Source: Polynucleobacter sp. MWH-UH2A (GTDB taxonomy: Bacteria > Pseudomonadota > Gammaproteobacteria > Burkholderiales > Burkholderiaceae). Taken from it: a DNA stretch of 64,000 nt. Shown piece after piece: positions 18,565 through 26,635 of the stretch (within the stretch, counting starts at the first letter, position 1; every line of letters starts with the position of its first letter). Location: contig NZ_CP061321.1 of NCBI RefSeq assembly GCF_018687195.1, positions 434,001 to 498,000 of the forward strand, written 5' to 3'. Below the pieces are notes generated by a model, which was not told the DNA's origin, ran no database searches, and saw nothing but the letters and a program-made list of their open reading frames with translations. The position numbers and the translations under genes are program-made.

Positions 18565-18592
18565 GGCAATATGATATCCATAGGAGCTTAAA

Positions 18593-18760
18593 GTGACTGA
18601 CGATAAGAAATCTGACCCCAAGACCCCCGCAAAACCGGTTGCTGCAAAGCCGCCAGCCCGCCCTCCAGCCCCTAAGGGCCCATCTGGCCCTGCTGGAAGG
18701 CCTCAGGCTGGCTTTGGTGGCGGAAAAGGCATGATGCGTAAGGCCGGCCGCGGTCGATAG
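18593..18760 (+). CDS. Small basic Pro/Gly/Ala-rich protein, 55 residues
   Basis: A 55-codon frame starting at GTG 18593 with TAGGAG at 18581-18586 as Shine-Dalgarno. The product opens with a charged MTDDKKSDPK, continues with repeated KP/PA steps (low complexity, likely disordered) and ends in a glycine- and arginine-rich tail, GGGKGMMRKAGRGR. No membrane segment. No family recognised. It is divergent from the site-2 protease gene and 44 bp upstream of another small gene. The good ribosome site and clean placement support it; codon statistics alone would not. Confidence 0.55.
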   Translation: MTDDKKSDPKTPAKPVAAKPPARPPAPKGPSGPAGRPQAGFGGGKGMMRKAGRGR

Positions 18761-18804
18761 TGGATAATTGCATTCATTATTAATGTGTTTACAGAGGATT
18801 TAGC

Positions 18805-18942
18805 ATGAACGAATGGCATAACGAATCTAAAGAAGAAGTTAACAAAAAGATCATTACTTTGATCGTGATGTTGGCTGCTGCAACTAGCTTGGCGATTTTG
18901 TTTGCATTGGTAGCTGCTCATACTGGTTACGTATTCGGTTAA
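18805..18942 (+). CDS. Small single-pass membrane protein, 45 residues
   Basis: A 45-codon frame starting at ATG 18805 with AGAGGA at 18793-18798, 6 nt before the start. The first 16 residues are hydrophilic (MNEWHNESKEEVNKK), followed by one hydrophobic helix of about 24 residues (IITLIVMLAAATSLAILFAL) and a short tail. It looks like a small inner-membrane protein; no family recognised. The next gene, the dioxygenase at 18952, begins 9 bp after its stop, so the two are probably co-transcribed. Confidence 0.65.
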   Translation: MNEWHNESKEEVNKKIITLIVMLAAATSLAILFALVAAHTGYVFG

Positions 18943-18951
18943 TTAAACTGA

Positions 18952-19731
18952 ATGACTAGCCATCGCCAACCTGCAATTTTTGCTGGCCATGGCAGTCCGA
19001 TGTATGCCATTGAGCCCAACCGCTATACAGCGGCTTGGACTGCATTAGGTAAATCGCTCAAGCGGCCTGATGCCATCTTAGTCATCTCTGCGCATTGGGT
19101 AACTCGAGGAACTTGGGTTACCGCAATGGCAAAGCCAAAAACGATTCATGATTTTGGCGGATTCCCCCAAGCGCTTTTTGATATTCAATATCCTGCGCCA
19201 GGAAGTCCCGCTCTCGCTGACCGCGTCAAAGAGTTACTAAGTGTTCCCGTTGTTCTTGAAGAGAATGAGTGGGGCATTGATCACGGTGCTTGGTCAGTAC
19301 TGAAATATCTATATCCCAATGCGGATGTACCCGTTGTACAGCTAAGCCTTGATGGGTCAATGTCGGCGCGAGAGCATTACGATTTGGCCAAGCAGCTCAA
19401 GCCTTTGCGCGACGAGAATATTCTGATTCTTTCAAGTGGTAACGTAGTGCATAACCTACGTACGATTCACTGGCAAGATAATGCGCAGCCATATCCGTGG
19501 GCTAAAGACTTTAATGAATTCTTTGCTGCTCAAATGGATGCTAAGCATCATCAGCCATTAATAGAATGGGAGAGGTATGGCGAGGCAGCGCATCTTTCTA
19601 TTCCTACACCAGAACATTATTGGCCGGCTTTATATACCTTAGCCTTGCAACATGAGGATGAGCGTGCATCGATCTATGTCGATGGAATTGAAATGAGTTC
19701 TATCAGTATGTTGGGTTTCTCTGTTCAATAA
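18952..19731 (+). CDS. DODA-type extradiol ring-opening dioxygenase family protein (YgiD-like)
   Basis: A 259-residue LigB-superfamily enzyme of the 4,5-DOPA dioxygenase group. It opens with the family motif IFAGHGSPMYAIEPN (H14 likely metal-binding), then SAHWVTRG near 47 and DHGAWSVLKYLYP near 110, and SSGNVVHNLR near 163, the usual metal-site histidines. The reaction would be extradiol cleavage of a catechol; the physiological substrate of this group is uncertain. It lies 9 bp after the small membrane protein gene and 32 bp before crcB. Confidence 0.88.
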   Translation: MTSHRQPAIFAGHGSPMYAIEPNRYTAAWTALGKSLKRPDAILVISAHWVTRGTWVTAMAKPKTIHDFGGFPQALFDIQYPAPGSPALADRVKELLSVPVVLEENEWGIDHGAWSVLKYLYPNADVPVVQLSLDGSMSAREHYDLAKQLKPLRDENILILSSGNVVHNLRTIHWQDNAQPYPWAKDFNEFFAAQMDAKHHQPLIEWERYGEAAHLSIPTPEHYWPALYTLALQHEDERASIYVDGIEMSSISMLGFSVQ

Positions 19732-19763
19732 AGATAAGCGACGATAAAACGCGACAATAAATT

Positions 19764-20141
19764 ATGTGGCTGTCAATTTTTGCAATATTTTTTGGTGCCG
19801 GTTTTGGCGCTTTACTCAGAGCGGGATTTAATTTTCTGACTGTTGGCGCTGCCTCGATTATTCCTTTGGGAACCTTGCTCTCTAATATGGTAGGCGGCTA
19901 TTTAGTGGGATTGGCAGTTGCTTACTTTGGCAATAATCCGCAACTATCACCAGAATGGAAATTACTGGTGATTACTGGTTTCTTAGGTGGCCTGACAACC
20001 TTTTCCAGTTTCTCTGCAGAGGTAGTTGGCTTTATTCAGCGTGGCGAATTTACCTGGGCCTTGGGTACAGCCATGCTGCACCTCGTCGGCTCCTTGGTAT
20101 TAACCTTTTTGGGTATTCTGACCTATCAGGCATTGAAATAA
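19764..20141 (+). CDS. crcB: Fluoride channel CrcB/Fluc
   Basis: A 125-residue four-helix membrane protein with the family signature GFLGGLTTFSSFS at about residues 73-85 and an early GAGFGALLR. The family forms antiparallel dimers that export fluoride. Length is standard. No fluoride riboswitch fits in the 32 bp before the ATG, so expression probably depends on upstream transcription from the dioxygenase gene. Confidence 0.93.
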   Translation: MWLSIFAIFFGAGFGALLRAGFNFLTVGAASIIPLGTLLSNMVGGYLVGLAVAYFGNNPQLSPEWKLLVITGFLGGLTTFSSFSAEVVGFIQRGEFTWALGTAMLHLVGSLVLTFLGILTYQALK

Positions 20142-20164
20142 AAAAGGGGGCTTATGAGCCCCCT
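20141..20164 (-). terminator. Terminator for the Bug/chr operon
   Basis: A perfect 8-bp stem AGGGGGCT/AGCCCCCT (20145-20152 with 20157-20164) with a TATG loop. On the minus strand it is followed by TTTTT from the A run at 20141-20145, so it fits termination of the minus-strand operon ending at 20185. It may also act weakly on crcB transcripts. Confidence 0.75.
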
Positions 20165-20184
20165 GACTGAATAGGTCAAACTGT

Positions 20185-21171
20185 TTATTCGGGTTTGATG
20201 TTCGCTGTTTTGACAACGGTGCTCCACTTCGCAGATTCTGATTTGATCAGTGCCGCAAAGTCTGCTGGTGTGCCACCACCAATTTCGTTGCCTTGTGACA
20301 TCATTAGCTCTCTTAGTTGAGGATCTTTCAGCGCTTCATTGGCAGCAGCATTGAGCTTATCAATGATGGCCTTAGGCGTCCCCTTGGGCGCAATCAAGCC
20401 TTGCCAGTTCAACACCTCTACTTTTGGATAGCCCGCTTCAGCAAATGTGGGTACATTCGGCAGAAGCGGTGAGCGTTTTTTGCTGGTGATGGCAATTGCA
20501 CGCAACTTATCGCCCTTAATGCTCGGCATCGCTGAGTACATTTGGTCAAACATCATGGTGACATTGCCTGCCATGAGATCTGTTAAGCCTGCTGAACCGC
20601 TTTTATAGGGAACGTGGATCATGTCAATGCCAGCGCTCTGTTTGAATAGTTCCGCTGACAACTGATGGCTGCCGCCAATGCCCCCAGATGAATAGGTCAA
20701 TACACCGGGCTTCGCTTTTGCTGCATCTACAATTTCCTTAACGGTTTTGTATGGCGAGCTTGGATTCACAACTAGCACTAGTGGACCTTTTTCAATCAAC
20801 ACAATCGGAAGTAAATCCGTTTCTGGGTCGTAGCGAAGATTGCCAAACAAAGTTTTATTAACAGACATCGGTGCGAAGTTGCCCATGCCAATGGTGTAGC
20901 CATCTGGAGCGGATCGCGCAATAAACTCAGTGCCGATATTGCCACCTGCACCTGGTTTGTTATCGACAATGATTGGCTGTTTGAGAATGACGCTCATCTT
21001 CTGTGCAATTTGACGACTGCGAGCATCTGACCCTCCGCCTGCACCGTAAGGCACGATAAAGTTAATCGGCTTATTGGGGTAGTTTGATTGGGCAAAGACA
21101 GTTGGTGTTGCGAGCGTCACAACTCCGAGTAGTGTCAGCGCTAATGATCGAATGGGTTTTAGTAGATTCAT
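20185..21171 (-). CDS. Bug family (TctC-like) tripartite tricarboxylate transporter substrate-binding protein
   Basis: A 328-residue periplasmic binding protein. The signal peptide begins MNLLKPIRSLALTLLG and ends near FAQS at 28; the mature part opens YPNKPINFIVPYGAGGGSD, the Bug signature, with DNKPGAGGNIGTEFIA near 75. The ATG at 21171 is preferred over an upstream in-frame codon at 21243 because it starts the signal peptide directly. No TctA or TctB membrane genes are in the window, so it is an orphan Bug protein. It is the last gene of the minus-strand unit starting at 25700. Ligand unknown, probably a carboxylate. Confidence 0.9.
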   Translation of the reverse strand: MNLLKPIRSLALTLLGVVTLATPTVFAQSNYPNKPINFIVPYGAGGGSDARSRQIAQKMSVILKQPIIVDNKPGAGGNIGTEFIARSAPDGYTIGMGNFAPMSVNKTLFGNLRYDPETDLLPIVLIEKGPLVLVVNPSSPYKTVKEIVDAAKAKPGVLTYSSGGIGGSHQLSAELFKQSAGIDMIHVPYKSGSAGLTDLMAGNVTMMFDQMYSAMPSIKGDKLRAIAITSKKRSPLLPNVPTFAEAGYPKVEVLNWQGLIAPKGTPKAIIDKLNAAANEALKDPQLRELMMSQGNEIGGGTPADFAALIKSESAKWSTVVKTANIKPE

Positions 21172-21182
21172 ATTTACTTTCT

Positions 21183-21704
21183 TTAAATAAATCCCAGAAT
21201 GCCGAGTAGGGCTCCAAGTGCAATGAGATATAAGGGGTGCCATCTTGTGAACAAGGTAATGGCAATTGTGCCAAGCGTCAAGAGATAGGCCGCAAGACTT
21301 TGATTGATTTGCAAAGCAATTTGTAGGGCGGAAGAGAGCACTAAGCCAATTGCTAATGCGGCAGCTGCATACTGAATTGATTTCTTGTGATGGGGATTAT
21401 TAATGCCCAGAATTAGGCGCTGAAGATAGTAGATCAGAATGGATGATGGCCATGAAATGGCCAGAGTTGCAATGAGACCGCCAATGACCCCGTAGATATG
21501 CCAGCCCAATAAGGTGACTGTCATGAAGTTGGGCCCAGGTGCCGCTTGTGCAATCGCAAAGTAGTCCGAGAATGTTTGCAAATCGATCCAATGTTCTTGG
21601 TTGACGGCCAAATTGAGAAGTACCGGCAGTAGCGCGTTCACGCCCCCAAAAGCAATCAATGAGAATGCAGAGAGTTTTAAGAAAAGACTTAGTAGGATGC
21701 TCAT
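21183..21704 (-). CDS. Chromate transporter (CHR) family, short-chain subunit 2
   Basis: A 173-residue membrane protein with one CHR domain: AFGGVNALLPVL near the start and FAIAQAAPGPNFMTVTLLGW near 45-65, the family core. The ATG at 21704 overlaps the preceding chr gene by 4 bp (ATGA), showing translational coupling. Paired single-domain CHR proteins (short-chain ChrA type) form an exporter together; characterised ones pump chromate. Here the pair sits between a Bug gene and organic-acid genes with no chr regulator, so the real substrate may differ. Confidence 0.88.
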   Translation of the reverse strand: MSILLSLFLKLSAFSLIAFGGVNALLPVLLNLAVNQEHWIDLQTFSDYFAIAQAAPGPNFMTVTLLGWHIYGVIGGLIATLAISWPSSILIYYLQRLILGINNPHHKKSIQYAAAALAIGLVLSSALQIALQINQSLAAYLLTLGTIAITLFTRWHPLYLIALGALLGILGFI

Positions 21705-22240
21705 TCTCGAGCAGCCTTTTTCCAAGCGAGAGCTAATGCTAGTGGAGAGGAAATGAGCACTACCCATCCTAAGCCCAGATGGAAATAGCTGGCAGTGATC
21801 ATCGTCAATGCAACTACCAATAGCATTACTGGAAAACGAAACTCATCCTTGAGCATTTTGAATCCAGTGGATGCAATCAAACCAACCCCCACAGCAGAAA
21901 TTCCGCGGAGCAAGCCTTTAACGGTTTCAAGATAGCTGTAGTGCTCGTATAAAACTGCCAATAGCATCACTATTGAGATAGGGCCTAGAGTTAGGCCAAG
22001 CACACTAGCAATCGCTCCGCGTGCGCCTCCAAAGCGAGATCCAACGCAAACGGCGAGATTAACGATATTGGGCCCAGGCACGATCTGGCAGATGCCAAGA
22101 ATGGCGCTAAATTCTTCAGAAGTCAGAATCTTGTCGCGCTCAACCAGCGTTCTTCTGGCCCAAGGTAACACTCCGCCAAAACCAGACATGCCGATTTTGC
22201 TAAAGCTTATAAACAGCTCGAGAGGCGTTAGTGTTTTCAA
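21701..22240 (-). CDS. Chromate transporter (CHR) family, short-chain subunit 1
   Basis: A 179-residue membrane protein with one CHR domain: SGFGGVLPWARRTLVERD near 20-35, then LGICQIVPGPNIVNLAVCVG near 48-67. It partners with the next gene, which overlaps by 4 bp. The best start is a TTG at 22240; no ATG occurs before the first conserved block and an in-frame stop lies shortly upstream. It follows the D-2-hydroxyacid dehydrogenase gene by 24 bp on the same strand, so it belongs to that operon. Confidence 0.87.
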   Translation of the reverse strand: MKTLTPLELFISFSKIGMSGFGGVLPWARRTLVERDKILTSEEFSAILGICQIVPGPNIVNLAVCVGSRFGGARGAIASVLGLTLGPISIVMLLAVLYEHYSYLETVKGLLRGISAVGVGLIASTGFKMLKDEFRFPVMLLVVALTMITASYFHLGLGWVVLISSPLALALAWKKAARE

Positions 22241-22264
22241 AATGACTTCGACTCTATTTGGGCT

Positions 22265-23242
22265 CTAGCTTGGCTTGTAAGGATGTGGAAGTGGTTTTTG
22301 ATTCAACCAAGCTTCTAGTGTCTCAGTAATGCCTTTAGCAAAAGCTTCAAAAATAGGTTCTGCAATAAATCCTAGGTGTGGTGTCACTAAGAGGTTTGGG
22401 GTATTGCGTAACGGATCTTTTTCGGGAAGAGGTTCAATATCAAAAACATCAATCGCCGCCTGACCTGGCCTACCAGCAGCCAATGCTTTTTGTAAGTCAC
22501 TCATATTAATGAGGGCTGAACGAGAGGTATTTACTAAAATTGAATCAGGGCGCATTAAGGCTAATTGATTTGCGCTAATGATTCCCTTGGTGCCAGGCCC
22601 CGCCACTAAGTGCATGGATACCACTTTAGATGTGGAGAGTAGCTCATCTAGACTAACCGACTTGGCGTTCTCAGCTGCAGCACGTTCTGGAGTCATGCGG
22701 GGACTCCAGGCTACAACCTCCATGCCAAATGCGGCGCCAACACGGGCAACGCGGCTACCAATAGCCCCCAAGCCCATAATGCCGAGTCGTTCGCCTGCAA
22801 GCATGGGAAGAACGGATAGTTGATCACGCCAACCACCAGAGGCGATGAGTTTATTTTCTTCAATGAGGCGCTTGGATGCGCCCAAAATCAATGCCCATGT
22901 GAGTTCGGCTGTGGTGTCTTTGGAAGGGCCGCCTGGAGAGCAAGCAATCGGAATATTGCGTGCTACTAGAGCGGCTGCATCCAGAGTGCCGTTGCGTTCC
23001 CCTGTAAACATCAGAAATTTTAACTTCGGCAAACGCGCGATCATAGCTTCATTTAATGGCGCACGATCGCGAACGATTGCAATAACATCAGCATCTTTTA
23101 CAACCTCATAAAGAGCCTCATCACGCAAAGGATCATGATGAAAAGTGAGGTTAGCTTGTTTATCTAATTTTTCCCAATTCGAGAAACGACGCAATGCGCG
23201 TTCGTAGTCTCCAAGAATGACGATATTAGGCAATGAGCTCAT
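22265..23242 (-). CDS. D-2-hydroxyacid dehydrogenase family protein
   Basis: A 325-residue NAD(P)-dependent dehydrogenase. The Rossmann motif is LGIMGLGAIGSRVARVGAAF near 152-171, the arginine region is LVNTSRSALIN near 240 and the histidine region is LVTPHLGFIAE near 292. It belongs to the same superfamily as the enzyme at 13467 but to a different branch (PHLGF rather than PHIGS). It would act on a 2-keto or 2-hydroxy acid. It lies 14 bp downstream of the MmgE/PrpD gene in a shared operon. Confidence 0.88.
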   Translation of the reverse strand: MSSLPNIVILGDYERALRRFSNWEKLDKQANLTFHHDPLRDEALYEVVKDADVIAIVRDRAPLNEAMIARLPKLKFLMFTGERNGTLDAAALVARNIPIACSPGGPSKDTTAELTWALILGASKRLIEENKLIASGGWRDQLSVLPMLAGERLGIMGLGAIGSRVARVGAAFGMEVVAWSPRMTPERAAAENAKSVSLDELLSTSKVVSMHLVAGPGTKGIISANQLALMRPDSILVNTSRSALINMSDLQKALAAGRPGQAAIDVFDIEPLPEKDPLRNTPNLLVTPHLGFIAEPIFEAFAKGITETLEAWLNQKPLPHPYKPS

Positions 23243-23256
23243 AAATGCTTTCTAAA

Positions 23257-24630
23257 TTAATCTGGTGTGCAAAGGCTGATGATCTGTTTGAGGTCGCTAG
23301 CTTGGCCTAATTTCCACAAAGCAGAGATTAGTTGACGAGTTTTTTCTTTGCCAATGACAGGCTCTGCGAGGCTGGTAAATTTTTGTTCAAGATTGACATC
23401 GCTCATTGGGTTTTCCAAGGAGCCAATTGCATTCTTCACAAAAATATGAACTTCTTTGCCGTTCTTCAAGAAGGCTTTCACATCTACAGATGCTTCGCTG
23501 ATGGAGGTATCTGTAGTTGCATTCACTTTGGCGCGTAATGCCACAACATCAGCGCGATTGACGATGTCGTCAGCGTACTCACCTTCGCCCGCTTGACCAA
23601 AGATAAGGCCAACAGCGCAACCATGGTAGACACTAAATTTACCTTCGAGTCCATCCTTCGGCGTCTTTTTGCCAGTAAGCTCTAATACGAGTGGGTGAGC
23701 ACGCAATTCGATGCGTTCAACATCTTCTGCTTTAACGCCTTGAGCGCGCAATTGTGCGCAAGCATCAATCGCAGGGTGAATCACAATGCCACAAGCAAAT
23801 GGTTTGTAGGTGTTTAGTGAAATCTCAAATGATTTACCTAGCTCGCGATCAATTTCTGACCAGTCACACTTGGTAGAAACCGTTTGCATATAACCACGAC
23901 CTGCCTCAAGTGCTTTTGGACTCGCAGTGAAGCCATGTTTTGCCAATAAAGCAGAAAGCTGTCCTGCACGTGCAGCGCCACCTGGATGGAAAGGTTTCGT
24001 CATCGTGCCAAATTGTTCACGCATTCCCACGGGTTGTGAAGCGGCGATGCCCAATGCCATAGTGGTTTTTTGTAAATCCAAACCCATTAAGCGGGAGCAT
24101 GCTGCTGCAGAGCCGAGAGTTCCAGTAGAGCCAGTGATGTGCCAGCCACGATGGTAGTGATCTGGATACATGGCATTGCCTACACGGCAGGCAACATCAA
24201 TACCGAGAACTAATGAATCGATGATCTGGCGACCATTTGCACCAATGTGTTCGCCTAGCGCCAAGATGGCAGAGGCGACAGGGCCCGCAGGATGAATCAC
24301 AGTCTTCAGGTGGGTGTCGTCAAAGTCAAATGTGTGAGAGCTAATGCCGTTGATCAATGCTGCGCCACCCATATCCACTTTATCTTTGCGACCCAAGATG
24401 CTGGCTTGAGGGGCGGGCTGGAATTCACGAACGGCTGCTAATGAAGACTCTACGCTCTCATGGTTGGCGGCGCCAATTGCGCATCCAAGCCAATTCAAAA
24501 ATGTGCGGTGAGCTTCATGATCGACTTCAGGTGACCAACCTTGGGTTGGATGGGATTGAACAAACTGAGCAAGCGTTTTAGTGACTGGTGGCGCATTGAG
24601 ATCGGCGGCTGCGGCAATAGCGTGAGACAT
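23257..24630 (-). CDS. MmgE/PrpD family protein
   Basis: A 457-residue protein of the MmgE/PrpD family, which includes 2-methylcitrate dehydratase and cis-aconitate decarboxylase. Recognisable blocks are SSHTFDFDDTHLKTVIHPAGP near 95-115 and GSAAACSRLMGLDLQKTTMALGIAASQPVGMREQFGTM in the 170s to 210s (shown here as family hallmarks). There is no prpB, prpC or acnD beside it, so a methylcitrate role is not supported; many homologues lie next to Bug proteins, as here, and have unknown substrates. AGGAAA precedes the ATG. Confidence 0.9.
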   Translation of the reverse strand: MSHAIAAAADLNAPPVTKTLAQFVQSHPTQGWSPEVDHEAHRTFLNWLGCAIGAANHESVESSLAAVREFQPAPQASILGRKDKVDMGGAALINGISSHTFDFDDTHLKTVIHPAGPVASAILALGEHIGANGRQIIDSLVLGIDVACRVGNAMYPDHYHRGWHITGSTGTLGSAAACSRLMGLDLQKTTMALGIAASQPVGMREQFGTMTKPFHPGGAARAGQLSALLAKHGFTASPKALEAGRGYMQTVSTKCDWSEIDRELGKSFEISLNTYKPFACGIVIHPAIDACAQLRAQGVKAEDVERIELRAHPLVLELTGKKTPKDGLEGKFSVYHGCAVGLIFGQAGEGEYADDIVNRADVVALRAKVNATTDTSISEASVDVKAFLKNGKEVHIFVKNAIGSLENPMSDVNLEQKFTSLAEPVIGKEKTRQLISALWKLGQASDLKQIISLCTPD

Positions 24631-24642
24631 ATGATTTCCTAT

Positions 24643-24674
24643 AAATGGATAAATAAGTAAATGGGTAAATAAGC
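24643..24674. repeat. Tandem duplication of a 16-bp A-rich unit
   Basis: Two adjacent copies of AAATGGATAAATAAGT, at 24643-24658 and 24659-24674, match at 14 of 16 positions. They lie in the 74-bp gap between the Bug gene at 24705 and the MmgE/PrpD gene. No function is evident. Confidence 0.6.
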
Positions 24675-24704
24675 GAAGATTAGTGGTTAATTCGATGTAT
24701 GAAG

Positions 24705-25700
24705 TTATTCAATTTCGATATGGCGATCTTTGGCAACTTTGGCCCAACGCGCAATATCTTCTTTGATGTAGTTAGCAAACTGAGGTGGCGTCATCGGCAT
24801 GAGCGTCATGGCTTCACTCGTCATTTTTTCCGAAAAGTCTGGACTAGCAAGTACCTTATTGAGCTCAGTATTGAGTTTTGCAACCACTGCGGGAGGTAAG
24901 TTTGCAGGACCTACGATGCCGTACCACTGTTGGCCATCAAAGCCATTAAATCCCAGTTCCTTAAAGGTCGGAATATTCGGTGCGGCAGTGCTACGCTTGG
25001 CGCCAGTAACAGCTAGACCGCGAACGCGATTGGTGGTGATGTAGGGCAGGGCGGCAAACAGGGTTGGAAACATCGCTTGCGTTTGCCCAGCCAATAAATC
25101 TGTGTATGCAGGACCAACGCCTCGATAAGGAACGTGCACCATAAAAATACCAGCAGCGAGTTTCAGTTGTTCCATGCCAAGATGCGTTAAGGTGCCAGGA
25201 CCTGCGGATCCATAGCTCAGTTTGGCCGGATTCTTTTTGGCATAGTCCACAAACTCTTTAAAGTTTTTGATTGGTAATTCTGGATTAATGATTAGCACAT
25301 TTGGTGTGGCTCCAATCATGCCAATTGGTGTGAAATCTTTGATAGCATCGTAAGGTAGGCGACGCACTGCTGGATTAGTTCCGTGGGTACCTACATAAGC
25401 AACCATGAGCGTGTAACCATCTGCTGGTGCTTTTGCTGTTGCTTGTGAGGCGATTGCGCCACCGCCGCCACCCATATTCTCAACAATGACGGGTTGGCCG
25501 ATTGAGCGTGAGAGTTTTTCGGCAACCGCTCGGGCGATATTATCGAGTCCACCGCCGGCAGCTACAGGTGCAATCAGCTTAATGGGTTTAGTTGGGTATG
25601 CAGGGGTTTGTGCATAGCTGTTTAGGCTCAGTAATAAAGCTAAACAGGCAAATAAAAAAGATAAAAAAATCGGCTGTTGCCGATAAAGAGTTTTAGACAT
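24705..25700 (-). CDS. Bug family (TctC-like) substrate-binding protein
   Basis: A 331-residue periplasmic binding protein with a signal peptide ending near SYAQT at 31, then YPTKPIKLIAPVAAGGGLDN and ENMGGGGGAIASQATAKA near 75-95, the Bug family pattern. It is the first gene of the minus-strand unit that continues with MmgE/PrpD, a dehydrogenase, the CHR pair and a second Bug protein. Its ligand is probably the carboxylate handled by the two enzymes that follow. No TctAB genes are present nearby. Confidence 0.9.
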   Translation of the reverse strand: MSKTLYRQQPIFLSFLFACLALLLSLNSYAQTPAYPTKPIKLIAPVAAGGGLDNIARAVAEKLSRSIGQPVIVENMGGGGGAIASQATAKAPADGYTLMVAYVGTHGTNPAVRRLPYDAIKDFTPIGMIGATPNVLIINPELPIKNFKEFVDYAKKNPAKLSYGSAGPGTLTHLGMEQLKLAAGIFMVHVPYRGVGPAYTDLLAGQTQAMFPTLFAALPYITTNRVRGLAVTGAKRSTAAPNIPTFKELGFNGFDGQQWYGIVGPANLPPAVVAKLNTELNKVLASPDFSEKMTSEAMTLMPMTPPQFANYIKEDIARWAKVAKDRHIEIE

Positions 25701-25778
25701 GTCTCAGGCCTAGATTTTGTTATTTAATAGTTTTTGTAAAGCCTATCTATTTTACTATTTATGGCTGATTTTGGTGTT

Positions 25779-26549
25779 TTAGCTAGTTTTGATGTTTTTG
25801 CGAGTGGAGCGATCCAGGGGGATTGAGTCAAGATTGGGTTCTAGGGCCTCACGTGTGTCAAAAACAAAGCAACTGCCTTGATAGTGGGCGGAACCCACTT
25901 CTTCAAAATACTTGAGAATGCCGCCCTCCAGTTGGTAGCTGTGCTTCATACCAATTTCGCGCATATAAAGCCCAGACTTTTCGCAGCGGATTCCGCCAGT
26001 ACAAAAACTCACCAATGTTTTATCCGCTAATTCATCTTTGTGCGCAGAAATAGCGGCAGGAAACTCGGTAAATTTTTCAATGTTGAAGTGCAAAGCATTT
26101 TCAAATGTGCCGTAGTCCACTTCGAATGCGTTGCGGGTATCAACCATCACAACAGGTCTGCCAAGATCATCTGTGCCGCGATCTAACCATTCTTGTAATT
26201 TTTTGGGAGAGATGAAATTCGCACGACCTTTCTCTGGCTGAATGGTGGGGTGATTCATGCGAATAATTTCATTCTTCAGCTTGATGAGCATTTTTTTGAA
26301 AGGCTGTTCATCTGACCAGCTCTCTTTTGCCTCAAGTGGGGCAAAACGAGGGTCAGTACGAAGCCAGTCTAAAAATCCGCGAAGTGCCTCTGGCTTGCCA
26401 GCTAAAAACATATTGATGCCTTCACCGGTCAATAAAATCGTCCCTCTGAGCTCACGCGCATTGCACTCATCTAGCATCTTTGCGCGCAGTTCAGGAAGCG
26501 CATCTAGGCTGACGAATAAATAGGCGGCAATATTAAGGATCGATTTCAT
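25779..26549 (-). CDS. trhO: tRNA uridine-34 hydroxylase TrhO (rhodanese-related)
   Basis: A 256-residue protein with the two-part layout of TrhO (YceA): an N-terminal acylphosphatase-like domain with RGTILLTGEGINMFLAG at about 34-50, then a rhodanese domain with the loop CTGGIRCEK, where C183 is the catalytic cysteine and C189 the second conserved one. TrhO makes 5-hydroxyuridine at position 34 of tRNAs using molecular oxygen. It is slightly shorter than the E. coli protein at the C-terminus. Divergent from the Bug gene at 26636. Confidence 0.88.
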   Translation of the reverse strand: MKSILNIAAYLFVSLDALPELRAKMLDECNARELRGTILLTGEGINMFLAGKPEALRGFLDWLRTDPRFAPLEAKESWSDEQPFKKMLIKLKNEIIRMNHPTIQPEKGRANFISPKKLQEWLDRGTDDLGRPVVMVDTRNAFEVDYGTFENALHFNIEKFTEFPAAISAHKDELADKTLVSFCTGGIRCEKSGLYMREIGMKHSYQLEGGILKYFEEVGSAHYQGSCFVFDTREALEPNLDSIPLDRSTRKNIKTS

Positions 26550-26635
26550 AGGCTTCTTTTGGTAACAGTGCCATTATCGAGCAAATAGCCCCAATGGGTG
26601 GTAATCTTCCAGCATTCACAATAGGAGACAAATTC

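Noticed and set aside
18565-18621. Extended TTG start for the site-2 protease
   Set aside because: It would overlap the divergent small gene and adds residues without family similarity.
19732-19763. Fluoride riboswitch before crcB
   Set aside because: The gap is only 32 bp, too short for the aptamer, and no pseudoknot sequence is seen.
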